Part shown: piece after piece, positions 1-11,207 of the stretch
How the letters are laid out: the number at the start of each line of letters is the position of its first letter
Numbering within the stretch: position 1 is the first letter of the stretch
DNA from: Lepidodermella squamata
Taxonomy: Eukaryota; Gastrotricha
Direction of reading: 5' to 3'
NCBI GenBank assembly: GCA_047495785.1
Contig: JBLDXI010000013.1
Span: 4,526,001 to 4,590,000, forward strand
Length of the DNA stretch: 64,000 nucleotides
Notes under the pieces: generated by a model
Seen by the model: only the letters and a program-made list of their open reading frames with translations
Told to the model about the DNA's origin: nothing
The model's database searches: none
Program-made: the position numbers and the translations under genes

Positions 1-2758
1 TTCGCCCTTCCTTGGCCGACCAACCTTTCGCTTGATCACTTCTTTTGGCGATTTGGCTTCGTTTTGGGTTGATTTGGCTGCCTTACGCGGACGCCCAGGC
101 CCTCTTTTGAGCACGATCGGTTGCTCGACTACTTCGACTCGTTCAACAGGAAAGTTTTCAGCTGCAGGTGCTTGGGCTTCGATGGCTGAATCGACCGCCG
201 GAACTGAGTTCGAATTGTCCGACAGGAGAAGATCGTCGCGCGGTCGGGTTGGCTCGTCACGCAAGCCGAAAACGTGCTTTTCACGAAGGCGTTTCAGTGC
301 AGCCAGCTCGGCCTTGTTCAACTTGGGAACATGCAGGGGTCGCACGCTTTTCTTCTTCCTTCCATCACCCCACTGAGCTTCCTCCTTTCCAATAGGAACT
401 TTGCGGTTTTTCTTCGCGTTGTTGTCAACAGCCTTTTTAACGAGCCGATTCGCCGTCGCTTTCTTCAGTTGCGCCAACCGCTCGACAGCCTCTTTAACCA
501 GGCCATAAGAAGCTTTCTGAGTGTCTCGAAGAGTCAGCGATGGCGTGCGCCGACCCAATTTCTTACCAACAAGGGAGTGCTTGTAGGTCCGAATGTGCGA
601 TTCCAGTGCAGCTTGGCTTAATCGCCCAGAAAAACACGCCGGAAGATGCGATTTGATGTAAAGTGCTTGCCACATCATCATAAATGGTATGAATTGAGCC
701 TTATCCGTCAAAGTTTCGACAACTTTTCGGCATTTGAATTCATTGTTCTTTCCACCATCGACACGAACGAGTTTAGCTTCAACCGAGGCTTGTTTCTCGA
801 GGAAGACTGCCGTCAAGGGAGACATTTTCGAATATTTCTGAGGCATCGAAACGGGCTGATACACTGGAATATCATCATTCTCCTCAGATTCATCTTCAGC
901 TTCACTTCTGACCTCGGCAGTTTCATCCACCTCGTCCTTGTCGTCGATGTGGTCGAAACTTTCTAGTTCCATTTGCAGCCACAGTTCGTTGATGCGATCG
1001 CGGCCTCTTACGGCATCGACCTCGAATTCGGCGCAGAATATGACGACAATAGCTCGCCAAATTTCGAAAATCTGTTCTTTGGTGCACCCGGCTTGAAGAA
1101 CTCCGAAACACTTCAGCGCCAGCTTTCGGACATCTTTCTTGACACCTTTCTCCTTTAGATACCTTGAAAGGTCGTGCATCAGATGGTTAATGCAGAAGAT
1201 GACCAGAGTTCCATAAGTCTGCAATGATTTGGCGTCTTTTGGAGCTTCGATGAACAGACGAGCTCGGCTGATAACGTAAGCTCTCACATTCACCTCGCAA
1301 AATGTGGCCACTACGGCGTGAAGCTCAGCGAAACAGCAGTCGATCACGATTACTCTTGGCATTTTAGCTGTGCTGTGAGCCTTTTCGACTGCGGATCTCC
1401 AGTTCTTCAAAAGAAAAATAGCATTTAGGGAAACCCATGTTTTCTATCGGAAGTCGAATGTTTACCTTGAGGAAAATTTGAATTCGGTCGCCAGTTTGCT
1501 CTGACGAAATCAACTCAGCAACAGGATAACCTAGAGACTTGCCATTGACCGTTGTAGGCAGCAAGGCATAGTAGAAAACCCGTTTTCCAGATTCGAAATC
1601 GAGCTTCCATATGCCACCAGTGGCATCCAGAACGCAAATCACGTAACCATGCTTCATAGCTTCAAAGAACAGCTCTATTGATAAGTCGAAGTAGAGAATA
1701 GCACCCATCGGATCCTAAATTTATGGAGATATAAGTCTAGCACAGAAAAATCATTAATAGTCTTACCAGAGCAAGTCGAATGTAAGGTCTCGCGTCAGCT
1801 TTCTGCTCGGCTTTGAGTTTAATCAGGTCGATGAAGGGATCAGCATCAGCTCTTCCAGCTATACGTAAATAAATCATAACTATTAATTAACTCTTTTGCT
1901 ATTAATGCTTTACCCAAATTGATCTTTTCGGATTGAATTTTCTGCAAAACAGAAAGATCAGGGACTTCTTTTCTAGGCATTTCCCCCATCATTTCGCCAT
2001 GCAACTTTTTCGCTGTCGTCTTCTTGAGCTCTTCGGCCATTTCATCGCGTTTTGCGCCGGAAATCTTTTCAACTCGAGGCTCTCCGTCATGATTGAAGGT
2101 TCCTTCCAGTTTAAATAGATAAATGGGTGTTCAAAAACTCTGTAATTACTACCTGAAACAACTTTAAGCTCGAAATTGAGAAAGCCAGAAGTATGCCCGT
2201 CCAAATCACAGTGAAATACGAACTTTCGGCACTTGGAATATTGGCACTCGCCGTTCCCAGTTGCTATTCGTGTGCCCTGGGAAATGCCATGAGTATCGAA
2301 GAAGATGCGACACCCCGTGACTGGCTTGGAAGTGTCGCGCAGAATTTGAGCCCAGCCTTCGTCAAATTTGAATTTCATGCGGGGTTTGCCGTTTCGGAGT
2401 GTTCCGCTTCTCTTTGCAACCGGGTTGAACGTCTCCGTAAATGGTACTTTGACAACGAACTGCTCAGCAGGTGGCAATTGGTTGCGTTGTTCGAGTGCTT
2501 CGAGGTGTTTCGAAGTACCACCGCCTCCTTTCTTACGCATCTCTTCGCGATACCGTTCGTAAGCACACTTCCTGTGATCCCAATCTTCGACCTTATACAG
2601 CTGCTTGCTGACAAAGGCCCATACAGAATCTTCATCTCGCCCTGGAGGGATAAAGGGAAAAATAAAACAAATCTGCATAGCCCCGCTCTTTACTTACACG
2701 ATAGGTTCAGTTCTCTCCAGTTGGCAAGTTTTGACAAAACTTCTTCAGCTGTTGTCAT
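1..2758 (-). CDS. MULE-like DDE transposase-derived protein with AT-hooks (3' end outside window)
   Basis: Six exons join in phase: 2758-2698, 2641-2153, 2102-1914, 1858-1767, 1714-1466 and 1404-1 (still open at the edge), giving at least 828 residues. The start is the first ATG, before a GTAAGT donor. A Cys/His-containing segment lies around residues 150-170 (ECQYSKC then HCDLDGH). A transposase-like core follows, with VICVLDATGG (Asp near 307) and PRVIVIDCCFAELHAV (Asp near 382), spaced like the first two acidic residues of Mutator-like (MULE) DDE domains. The C-terminal third is highly basic and carries two AT-hook cores, KRGPGRPRK and KRKVGRPRKG. Introns are 50-61 bp and the frame is intact, so the gene looks functional or recently active. 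No terminal inverted repeats were seen on the right side; the left end is not visible. It may be a transposon gene or a domesticated chromatin protein. The MULE label is from motif recognition only. Confidence 0.6.
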
Positions 2759-3016
2759 TTTCGAGATGGCAGAGAAATGACTGAGGCGTTGGTTTACTTG
2801 AACTCACTGAAATTCGCGCGCTAAATCTTATCCATATGCTACCTTAATGTCAATACGACTGGAAATAGTGTCATCTGGACAGCTTTAAGTCAACTTTTAA
2901 ATCGCAGATTTTCAAACTTTGTTTGTGGTCAGTATGCCTTGATGGACGCTGGGCATCACATGTCTATATATTCTTTAAATGTGCTCGTCTTGGCAAATCG
3001 AATGGTGTATTGGCAG

Positions 3017-3099
3017 GGTGGGCCGCTGACAAGTGGGCCGCCAACTTCTAAAAATTCCGGTAAAATAGAAGTTGGCGGCCCACCCCCCAGCGGCCCACC
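3017..3099. repeat. GC-rich imperfect palindrome (hairpin)
   Basis: Two arms of about 34 bp are near-perfect reverse complements (3017-3050 and 3065-3099), around an AT-rich loop of about 14 bp. The arms carry GTGGGCCGC and GGCGGCCCAC blocks. Related GGCCGCTA words recur at 3200-3240. It lies in the 0.6-kb gap between the divergently transcribed transposase-like gene and NDUFAF7, so it could be a small foldback element or a regulatory hairpin. No target duplication was identified. Confidence 0.7.
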
Positions 3100-3372
3100 T
3101 CTGGAAGATGGTGGTCATTGTAAAAAATGTCTAGAAAAATTCTGCAACATGAATACTACAACGAGATGACTTGGCAGATACACCAATCGGACGATAAAAG
3201 GTGGCCGCTATCAATTGAAAAAAATGGGCCGCTAACTTCAGCCACGTAATTTTGGCGTATTCATGTTTGCAAAAAGTAATTCGGGAGTAATCAATCTTGT
3301 TCTTCAATTTTGACATGAATTTTTAAGATCAAGCCTCGCCGAACATTTTAGATATTTTTGTGTCACCCCTAG

Positions 3373-6028
3373 GTCATCAACCGATTTCCGAATCGAAATC
3401 TGTCGAACCTGTCCCCAGAAGAGTTGAATTCGCCGACTCTCGCCCGGCTGTTAGCTGCCCGGATCCGCTCAACCGGAGCCATGACGGTTGCTGAATTCAT
3501 GCGCGAAAGCCTCATCAACCCTCAGCATGGTTATTATTCGCGGAAAGAAGCTTTTATTGGGCCGGATGGGTCGAAGGAGAGCTCAGATTTCATCACATCG
3601 CCCGAAATCAGTTCGATTTTTGGCGAGTTGATCGCTGTTTGGATTGTGCATCAGATTCAACAGCAAACGCAAGGCGCGCCGGTGAAACATGCCATCGATC
3701 TGGTCGAATTAGGACCTGGCACTGGTATCATGATGAGCGATATGTTGAAGGTAAATACGAAAACATGCATTTTATTTTCAATTTCAAGTTATGGGTTATG
3801 GCATTCAGCGGGCCCTTCTTTTTGAATCATATATCCGCATTGTGTTTCTAAGCGGAAACACTCTCTTCCTACCTTCTTCTGAAATGATACGTTTCCACAA
3901 AGTGAGAATGGAAAAATTATTTCTGAACTAGAAATTGAGTGTAAATTTGTCCAAAGCCATGTATCATTTCATGTCTCCGGTGAGCACTTGATGAGCATAG
4001 GTTATATCGAGTGTTCAACACCGTTGTGCATCGTTGATGTTGATCATTAGTCACTAGTTTAGGTACCGGTTGAGCTCATGGAGTACCAGTACCGTTGAAT
4101 AACCTGTCTTGGCTAAAAACCATATAAAGCAATGAGAGAGCTTCATCAAGACTCGCGTATGCTGAGCACCAGAGTAAAACAGCTCTTGAAGGGCCGCCAC
4201 ATTCATGACCATGATATCGTACATCGAACGGGCTGTCTTACAGAGAGTTGTGTATCCGAATTTAGTGCACATTCGCGTAGTAACATTCCGACCACAATAA
4301 ACAACAATTATCACTAGCGAGGTCAAGGGTCAAGTCAACGGCGTGACAGGATAAAATGAATGAAAAAACGTTGACAAGACCCAACCGATCTGCGCGATCC
4401 GTGCGATCTGACCATTTGATGGGTGCATTTGAGCCCCCTAAGCCCCCTGAAATTTAAGTCGGCTTCTCGTGATATTTCGTATGATCAAGATTAGAAATCA
4501 TGGTTCCTAAAAAGCTCAACCTGCGCCTGTCCTTATAGTTCCTTAGGGACACGGTCCTGTTGAATGACCACAGTTGCAACACGACCGGGCTGATTGCGAT
4601 CTTTCAAATCACCTGTTCTCTGGAATTTGCTAGCCCGTGAAATGGTGAAATGGTGAAATGGTCGAGCCCGGATACTTTGCTTTGTGAATCCTTTTTACTT
4701 TATGGGCGGTTTTGTTGTTCGTGAAATATAGCATTCGCTCAAGAAATAGGCTTTGTAAATGATGGACGAGGGAGTCGTTTCAGATCACCGCCTTTCAGTC
4801 GTGGCGTTGCCACGTGCAGATTGAGAGTATTCACGATGGCACTTCGGCTCAACTGTTGACAGAAACGGTCGAAAAATCGCAGGATTACCTTTTCTTTGGG
4901 CTCCTAGACTATTTCGACCAGCTGAAATTTATAGAAAACACGGTGTTCAAATATAGCTAAAGTATTACTATGCGAACGCCCTTTCAAATGTCATGGAATG
5001 CTCACGTTTTACTGATTGTTTGAAATTTCTGCTCCGTGTTAGACGATAGCAAAATTGGCTACGGCAAGCCCTGTGACGAAAGCGGAATGGAACGTGCACA
5101 TGGTTGAGGCGAGCCCGAAATTGACCGAAGTGCAGCGTGGCAATTTGACCACGCAAGAACTGGCCGAAAACTTTCCTCGCATTCAATGGCACGATCACTT
5201 TGAATCCGCATTTCGAGCTCTGGCAAGCAATGACAACAACGCGAATGTGTTCATTGGGCACGAATTTCTCGACGCGTTGCCGATTCATAAATTCCAGAGG
5301 GTGGAAGCAGGCGGCAAGCAGGAGCAGGGCTGGCGCGAAGTTCTCGTCGATTTGGTCGAAGATAAGCCCGGCGATTTGGATCCAAAATTTCGCTACGTTC
5401 TCGCACGCGGCCCAACACCGGCCTCTATCGCCTTTCAGGTGGGTAGAATCGCTTTCATAGTCCCGTGATCATTTAAATTTTCATTCATCACTTTTCATGG
5501 ATATTTTTAAAGCCAGCGGCGGGCGATAATCGAAAGCATGTGGAAGTGTGCCCGCAAGCTGTTCGCTTCGTAGACCGCATCGCTCGGTTGATTGCGTCAC
5601 GCAAGAGTGGCCTCGCCCTGTTCGCCGACTACGGCCATAACGGCGAAGGTGAAGACACGTTCCGAGCCTATTCGGCCTCGAAGCAGGTCGAACCGCTGTC
5701 GATCGATCCCGGTTCTAGCGACCTGACGGCTGATGTTGACTTTTCAAGCGTAGCCGCGACTGTTAGCCGGGTGAAGGGTGTCAGAGCGGTGGGACCGATC
5801 ACGCAGCGCGAATTTCTCGTCAATATGGGGTTCCTTCAGCGACTGGAGGTACTGCTGAAAAACTGCCGCGAAAAGAAAGACGCCGAGGGACGGAAACGGC
5901 TGCTGGGCCAGGCGGAATTTTTGCTGTCGGACAAGCATATGGGAGATCGGTTCAAATTCATGGCGATTTTGCCGGAAAGTGCAGATCCACAGCAGCAGAA
6001 TGTTGCAGGATTTTCGCGGCTATGGTAG
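3373..6028 (+). CDS. NDUFAF7: NDUFAF7-type mitochondrial complex I assembly methyltransferase
   Basis: Three exons fit in phase: 3373 (or upstream)-3750, 5043-5438 and 5513-6028. Family landmarks in order: MTVAEFMRESLINPQHGYY, DFITSPEISSIFGELIAVW, the SAM-binding loop VELGPGTGIMMSDML, VHMVEASPKLTEVQ, FIGHEFLDALPIHKFQ, GWREVLVDL, HVEVCPQAVRFVDRIA, LFADYGHNGEGEDTFR, LTADVDFS and MGDRFKFMAILP. These match the DUF185/MidA family; in animals NDUFAF7 dimethylates an arginine of NDUFS2 in the mitochondrial matrix during complex I assembly. The first visible coding exon probably starts at the acceptor CCCCTAG/GTCATC: an in-frame TAG precedes it and no ATG for a targeting peptide is visible. The first in-frame ATG is at 3481, inside the conserved domain, so a short 5' exon with the mitochondrial presequence is probably missing from this model. 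Intron 1 (1.3 kb) is long for the locus. Confidence 0.93.
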
Positions 6029-6080
6029 CGATTTAATATTTGGGAAGAACTTTAGTTTTGTTGCCATTGATATTTTTGAA

Positions 6081-6086
6081 AATAAA
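6081..6086 (+). promoter_or_regulatory. Polyadenylation signal of NDUFAF7
   Basis: An AATAAA hexamer lies 53 bp after the NDUFAF7 stop codon in an A/T-rich tract, a normal position for 3' end formation of this transcript. Confidence 0.6.
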
Positions 6087-6293
6087 AAATTTAAATTTAA
6101 ATATTTTTGTTTTATTATCAAGAGAAAAAGCTCAGCTGAAAACTAGAACTTTCGAGTCAATTACACTGCCAGCTAATTCAGGGCTGCTGCCAGAGTTGAA
6201 GTCTTTCCAGTAGAGGCGCTCGGTATTTGTTTCGTTAGCCACGCCGTTGAGGTTGGCGGTTCGCGAGCAATCGTCATTTGAATCTGGATCATC

Positions 6294-6528
6294 AAAACAA
6301 TATCAGATGCTTGAGGCTCAAGTCGGCCGGATTGGCATTATCGAAGTCGCATTCCTGAATTCGACGATTCCAAACGTGGAAATGGGTATAACTAGACTTA
6401 TCCAATCCTTTGGGACGCAAGAGAAAAAATTGGGTCATCGGGTAGCCCCAGAATTTCAAGCTCATTCGTTCGGAAAATGAATCGAAAGCGGACTAGGGAG
6501 TCTGCGCACTAATCTCAACTTCAGGCAT
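6294..6528 (-). pseudogene. Frameshifted N-terminal fragment of the local RCC1-like family
   Basis: Reading from 6528, the sequence starts MPEVEISAQTP then hits a stop. Family segments continue in shifted frames: ELEILGLPDDPIFSLAS, then THFHVWNRR, then LSLKHLILF. These align with the intact genes at 17462-19123 and 19736-21670, which have LP(D/K)H.IFS(L/I)VP, (A/S)FHVWN and L.(N/D)KRLIL in the same order. At least two frame changes and stops show it is dead. The following in-frame stretch toward 6140 does not resemble the family. It lies 11 kb from the nearest intact copy, so the family has been scattered as well as tandemly duplicated. Confidence 0.7.
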
Positions 6529-7322
6529 TTTTCAATGAAAATTGGTGTAAGAAAATTGAGTTTTCTAATACACAAATTTCAACGCATGGAAAGTCTAGAA
6601 AATTGTATAGGGTCTTACTTTTAGCGGAACCGAATTTTGGAATTTTCAATGGGTCTTAAACCACTCTTCCTTTCCCATCCTTCACTATAGAATTCCTACT
6701 TACACTGTTAAATTATATACGGGTTTTGGCCATTTTAAATTGTCATTAACATTTTGTAAAAAAAAGTGGACCTGTTTTGTTACGCCTATTGTAACGTTAC
6801 AAGATAACGTTACTTACACCGCCTGGTACCGTTTCAAGAAGTCGTATCTACTCATTTGAAAATGCTTTATTATTAACGTTTCACCTCTCACTTTCGGTTT
6901 CGCGCCACTCAGCCGTTAAGATTAAATGCATTTCGGCATTCACTCTCAACAGCTAAGTTATACGCGATACCAAAAGGGGAAAAAAATGAAAGCAATTGCA
7001 AACAAGAGACATGTAATGAATAGATGACATGACATCTCACTTCGCCCAAAAACCAAACATCACAACAAGCTCAGGGTGCACTGTAAAAATTTGAACGACT
7101 TTTTACTATATGAAAAAATAGTTACAGCTTAGCATTACAAAAGTACAGTAGAAGCCATTGCATAAGGCAATACGAAAAGCCGTTGTGTAACTGTTAATTT
7201 CCCGTAGCGGTGCTCACCTCTTTGTAACGCTTTTAAAACCCATTACGACCGCGCGACACCCGTTTCTGACTTTCTGACTTTATTTATTTATTTATGACAA
7301 TATAAGGGGGTATTATGAGCAA

Positions 7323-7506
7323 TACAGGGTGGCCAAAAAATTCCTCAGAGCGGGAATTCGCTGCACATCGATTTAATGAGGAGTTTTAAGAAGTTGAAGA
7401 ATTTCAAGCATTCTTTTGCCAATGGAACTCCTCAATTTCTTGAAACTCCTCATTAAAATGACGCGCAGCGAATTCCCGCTCTGCGGAATTTTTTGGCCAC
7501 CCTGTA
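7323..7506. mobile_element. Mariner-type MITE (TACAGGGTGGCC termini)
   Basis: This 184-bp foldback has ends TACAGGGTGGCCAAAAAATT and its reverse complement. The inverted arms are about 75-80 bp, nearly perfect and flanked by TA. The TACAGGGTG terminus and TA target are typical of non-autonomous Tc1/mariner-superfamily MITEs. It carries no coding capacity. Confidence 0.85.
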
Positions 7507-7985
7507 TTAGCTGAAGATATCAAAGTAATCAAAATGCAAAAATCAAAATAATTTGAAAGATTTTCTACGATCAACCAAGTATAAATAAGCGCAAGAGACG
7601 TGTCGCAAAGTAACGCATAACGATACAAAGTTGAGGAATTTATGAAAGTATGTAGGCATCGCAGGCACAGTCAGAATAAAATAGTAAAGTAAGCAAATTC
7701 CGTTTGCATTGCTTCCGCAGCAGCAGTGTCTTCACAGGCCTTTTCGCCGGGGGCTTCGTCTTCTTGTTCTTTCGAGCCGAGTCACTCGCAGCCAGGCACG
7801 ATGCACGATGACTTCCATCTTCACCATCTTATAAACTTCACTCGATATTCGAGCACCATACAGGCTCCAGAAAAACAATACCTGAAAAACAATAAGAATG
7901 TTTAGCTGCAGACAACTAACATGAGGGAACTCTTACCGTAATTCCTACTGCTTCACAAGTTTTATGATTTAAGGGACGAGGTCGG

Positions 7986-8422
7986 CTAAGGGTTCGAACC
8001 TCTCCCAACTCGACAGCCGAGACTTTTCTTTGCCCACCCTGTTAATAGCAAATATAGATTCCCATTCATGAGCATTAAGTCTCCTCTTACCTGCTGAGCC
8101 AGCGTAGTAGTTTCGAGCCATTTGAACATTCACAATTGTCATGTGCTGAGACAGCCATCGGAACTTGAAACCGTTGACAATTTGCCGAGTTTCTAGCTGA
8201 AATAGTACAATTAGTTTTGATAACTTCAGCATGGGCATAATTACCTTGAGAATCATTGTCGCACTTCGCACTTCAGAAACACCCTCCAATCGGCCGTTTA
8301 ATCTAACAGAAAATTAAAAGTAAAATTTCGCAACTAGACATACAACAAATCTTTAATCACTCACGATATTGAAGAAATCAATGATGAGTGTTGAGCAAAA
8401 TTCAATAACTTATGCTTTCTAG
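7986..8422 (-). CDS. Unassigned short multi-exon gene, 5' end not found
   Basis: Four exons join with matching phases: about 8422-8365, 8302-8245, 8196-8091 and 8038-7986, with introns of 62, 48 and 52 bp and GT-AG ends (GTGAGT, GTAATT, GTAAGA). The joined peptide includes LNFAQHSSLISSIS, LNGRLEGVSEVRSATMILK, LETRQIVNGFKFRWLSQH, MTIVNVQMARNYYAGSAG and a Lys/Arg-rich end GWAKKSLGCRVGRGSNP. No family was recognised. An in-frame stop precedes the first segment and there is no ATG, so an upstream exon is needed; the 780-bp foldback element begins only about 60 bp upstream and may have separated or destroyed it. The good splice agreement favours a real or recently real gene. An open stretch at 7885-7740 after a TTTTTCAG acceptor could be an alternative 3' exon. 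Confidence 0.4.
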
Positions 8423-8480
8423 CCAGCGAACTTTATGATATGAATGGCGACGACAAGTAATAATTAACGTATGTTGTAAG

Positions 8481-9260
8481 CATAGATAAATAAAAAAGAT
8501 AGATCTGACACGCTAGTACATTTATGTGTGCCGAAGTGATTCATCAAGAGTTTTTGCTTTCTGGTCGCGTGACCTGAAAATCACTTGTCAACATCACTAT
8601 AAAAAATACGGCATAATCAACGCAAGTGACAAGTGATTTCGGGTGGCTACTTCACCTCAATATATCTCAAAACACACCCCCTTCGATTTTCTCGAAAATA
8701 ATAGGAAATGTTGATCTCACCTTCAACTCAATGCTTGTCAAGCCGGAATTTCCGGCCAGGGAATTGTTTTTGGTAGAAAAATTCTGAAAGAAGCACGTTT
8801 CCGCGCAGTGATTATTATTGCTTTTTCTAGCTTTGTGCAAAAAATCGCCTGATGAATCACGGCGTCATCTGCAATAATTATGATTCACGCCACCAAAATA
8901 AACTAGCGATCAGCCCAGCGCCATTAAATTGATTGCTGAAATGTGGAAGGTTTGAAAAATTCTAGAAAATTAACGGAAGGCCGGCCGCAAATTCGGAAAA
9001 AATGTAGATATGGCTCAAGTTTGATACTTCAAAATAAAATTAGTTCGGAGAAAATCGAAGGGGGTGTGTTTTGAGATAAATTGAGGTGAAGTAGCCACCC
9101 GAAATCACTTGTCACTTGCGTTGATTATGCCGTATTTTTTATAGTGATGTTGACAAGTGATTTTCAGGTCACGCGATCAAGAAGCAAAAACTCTTGATGA
9201 ATCATTTCGGCACACATAAATGTACTAGCGTGTCAGATCTATCTTTTTTATTTATCTATG
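8481..9260. mobile_element. 780-bp foldback element with ~212-bp terminal inverted repeats
   Basis: The ends are CATAGATAAAT and ATTTATCTATG. The left arm (8481-8692) is nearly the reverse complement of the right arm (9049-9260), with a few substitutions such as TATATCTC versus TAAATTG. The 8-bp direct repeat GTTGTAAG directly flanks both ends (8473-8480 and 9261-9268) and fits a target-site duplication, as for hAT-like or other 8-bp-TSD transposons. The 356-bp centre has no coding potential. The right arm is also the start of the 3.1-kb tandem units, so copies of it occur at 12176-12387 and 15303-15514. Confidence 0.85.
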
Positions 9261-9723
9261 GTTGTAAGTAATGTGGCTTGCTAGTGTGCGCGCGTGCCTT
9301 ATTTTATTACCCCTAATAATGCGAACCGCCGACCCAAAAATGCGTGCCGTCCGTTGCACGTTGCACATTTCAAATTTTTCCAATTGGCAATTTTTCCGGG
9401 AGGCATTACACCGAATCGTTACAGGAACCGTTATCGGAACCATTACGATCTTGTAATTGCTTTCGCAACGATAAGTCGAGTCTCACAACTGGAGAAAGCG
9501 TGACAACAACGATAATTAACAGACTTTTTTCGTGCGACGACTGTTGTAATTATTTATTTAGCATTGTAATTGTTTTTTGGCTAAACCCCCGCCAGCAAAA
9601 CCCGTGCAAATTTTTACAGTGTGACACAAAACTAATGAAAGATAGCTACTTAATATATCAGCAGCTCAAAACGCGAACAGTATAACAAACATAGTTCACG
9701 TGCGAAAAACAAAAACATGCGAG

Positions 9724-10091
9724 CTAAGTCACCTGACAGAAGATGTAGGTACTTTTAAAAGCGCGGTGCAGGGTGCAGCTCAGCCTTGCTAGTGAAATTC
9801 GATTCGGGGTAATTGCAAACGCCATTGCAAACGCCAGGTAGCGGGAACCAAACCAACTTAGTAAACCAAAGTAAATTAAAGAATTTTCAGTGATGATTTC
9901 TAACTTATACCTCTAATCGAAGTCTCTGCCGACATTGCCTGCCCATTCTGTATCCCATTCTGTATAAAAAAGCGTAAGAGTCACTTGCAAGGACAGAATG
10001 AGTTAAGTACTTGCCTTGATTTTGAAAAAAACGCGATCGAAACTGCGGCGATATGGTGGAAAACAACCGGTTTGCCTTGCAGCTTGGACAT
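9724..10091 (-). CDS. Possible small three-exon gene within tandem unit 1
   Basis: From ATG at 10091, exons 10091-10011, 9959-9911 and 9788-9724 give a 64-residue protein with consistent phases and GT-AG ends. It begins MSKLQGKPVVFHHIAAVSIA and ends FKSTYIFCQVT. The first exon has a hydrophobic stretch. No family was recognised. The third exon is the least certain part. Identical copies lie at 12851-13218 and 15978-16345. If real, this gene has three copies. Confidence 0.3.
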
Positions 10092-11207
10092 AAAAGCAAT
10101 GAGAAAAATTAGTATTAGTTCACCCTCGTAGAAACTGAGATAAACATACGTTCAGTTCGCGCCAGCCCGATTGAATTAGCGATTCACAGCTGAAGGCAAA
10201 TTAGGCAAAAAATATCTAAGATGATAAAACGATCAAATTTGAGGGGAAAGATGAATAAAAGTTTTTGAATGATCAAGAGTTCTAGATAACTTGTTCACCT
10301 AGAGGCAGAAATCTAGATAGAAATGTAAGTGAAAAGTTGGAAAGTGTTAGAAAGTAACCGATAATTGCTAATATTCGTTCCATTTAAGGAGCTCATTGTT
10401 GTTAATGCAATGTTCAAGTTGTTCATTTTGGTGAAAGAAAATTGTTTTATTATCGTTAGTATGTGCCTTCTTCTCTTGAAGTAATTAAATTTTACGTTTC
10501 TTTCCGCAATGAAAGCGGATCTTCGGTCGCGTGACAACAAATTTTACGTTAATTTCGGTCGAAAAAGTGTATCATCGGCTGTGCATCGGTAAATTTTACG
10601 TTTCTTTGCGCAGCTCTACTCAAACGCCCTCGGAAAAGTCATAGAAAATTTAAGAGTGTAGCTTTAATTTCATGGAAACATTTGAAAAGTGACCTTTTGC
10701 TTATCCAAAAATAGGATCCGCATCATGCGGATTTGGTTCCGCTAAAAAAGACATTCTGAATTTTATAATATTGTAAATTTTCTAATTTTATTAATTTAGC
10801 TATCAAAATAATTAAAAACGAATTTCCCTCAAATTTCGAAAATTTAGCTTAGTATGGATTGAAACGGATAAAACGACCGGCTTTCATTTCACAGAAAACT
10901 GCTGCGCCGTGACCCAATTTTTGACACGTATCTACAAAAAGTTCGGTTAAATGGAAATTTTATTAACTGATCAGTTAAAACATGTAAACAATCGAATACT
11001 TTCAGTTACGCAGATCCCAGCATGTAGACATTTCCTCCCATTATAAGGGGTTTAACTATAGATACAAAATGAGCACAAACGCTATATAAAATCGAGGTGA
11101 AAAGTACCAAGCATGAAGGGATAAACGGGAGATATGAGTATAATAATGTATAATTCAGAATATTGAGCAAGTCAAGCGAGGAATACCCGGCCATTTTGCA
11201 TTCAAGC

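Noticed and set aside
6140-6300. Open frame on the minus strand following the RCC1-like fragment
   Set aside because: It does not match the family and begins right after stops; there is not enough evidence for a separate exon.
7984-8004. GGTTCGAACC resembling a tRNA B-box
   Set aside because: No matching D-arm/A-box or acceptor stem at the right distance; the sequence lies in the last exon of the unassigned minus-strand gene.
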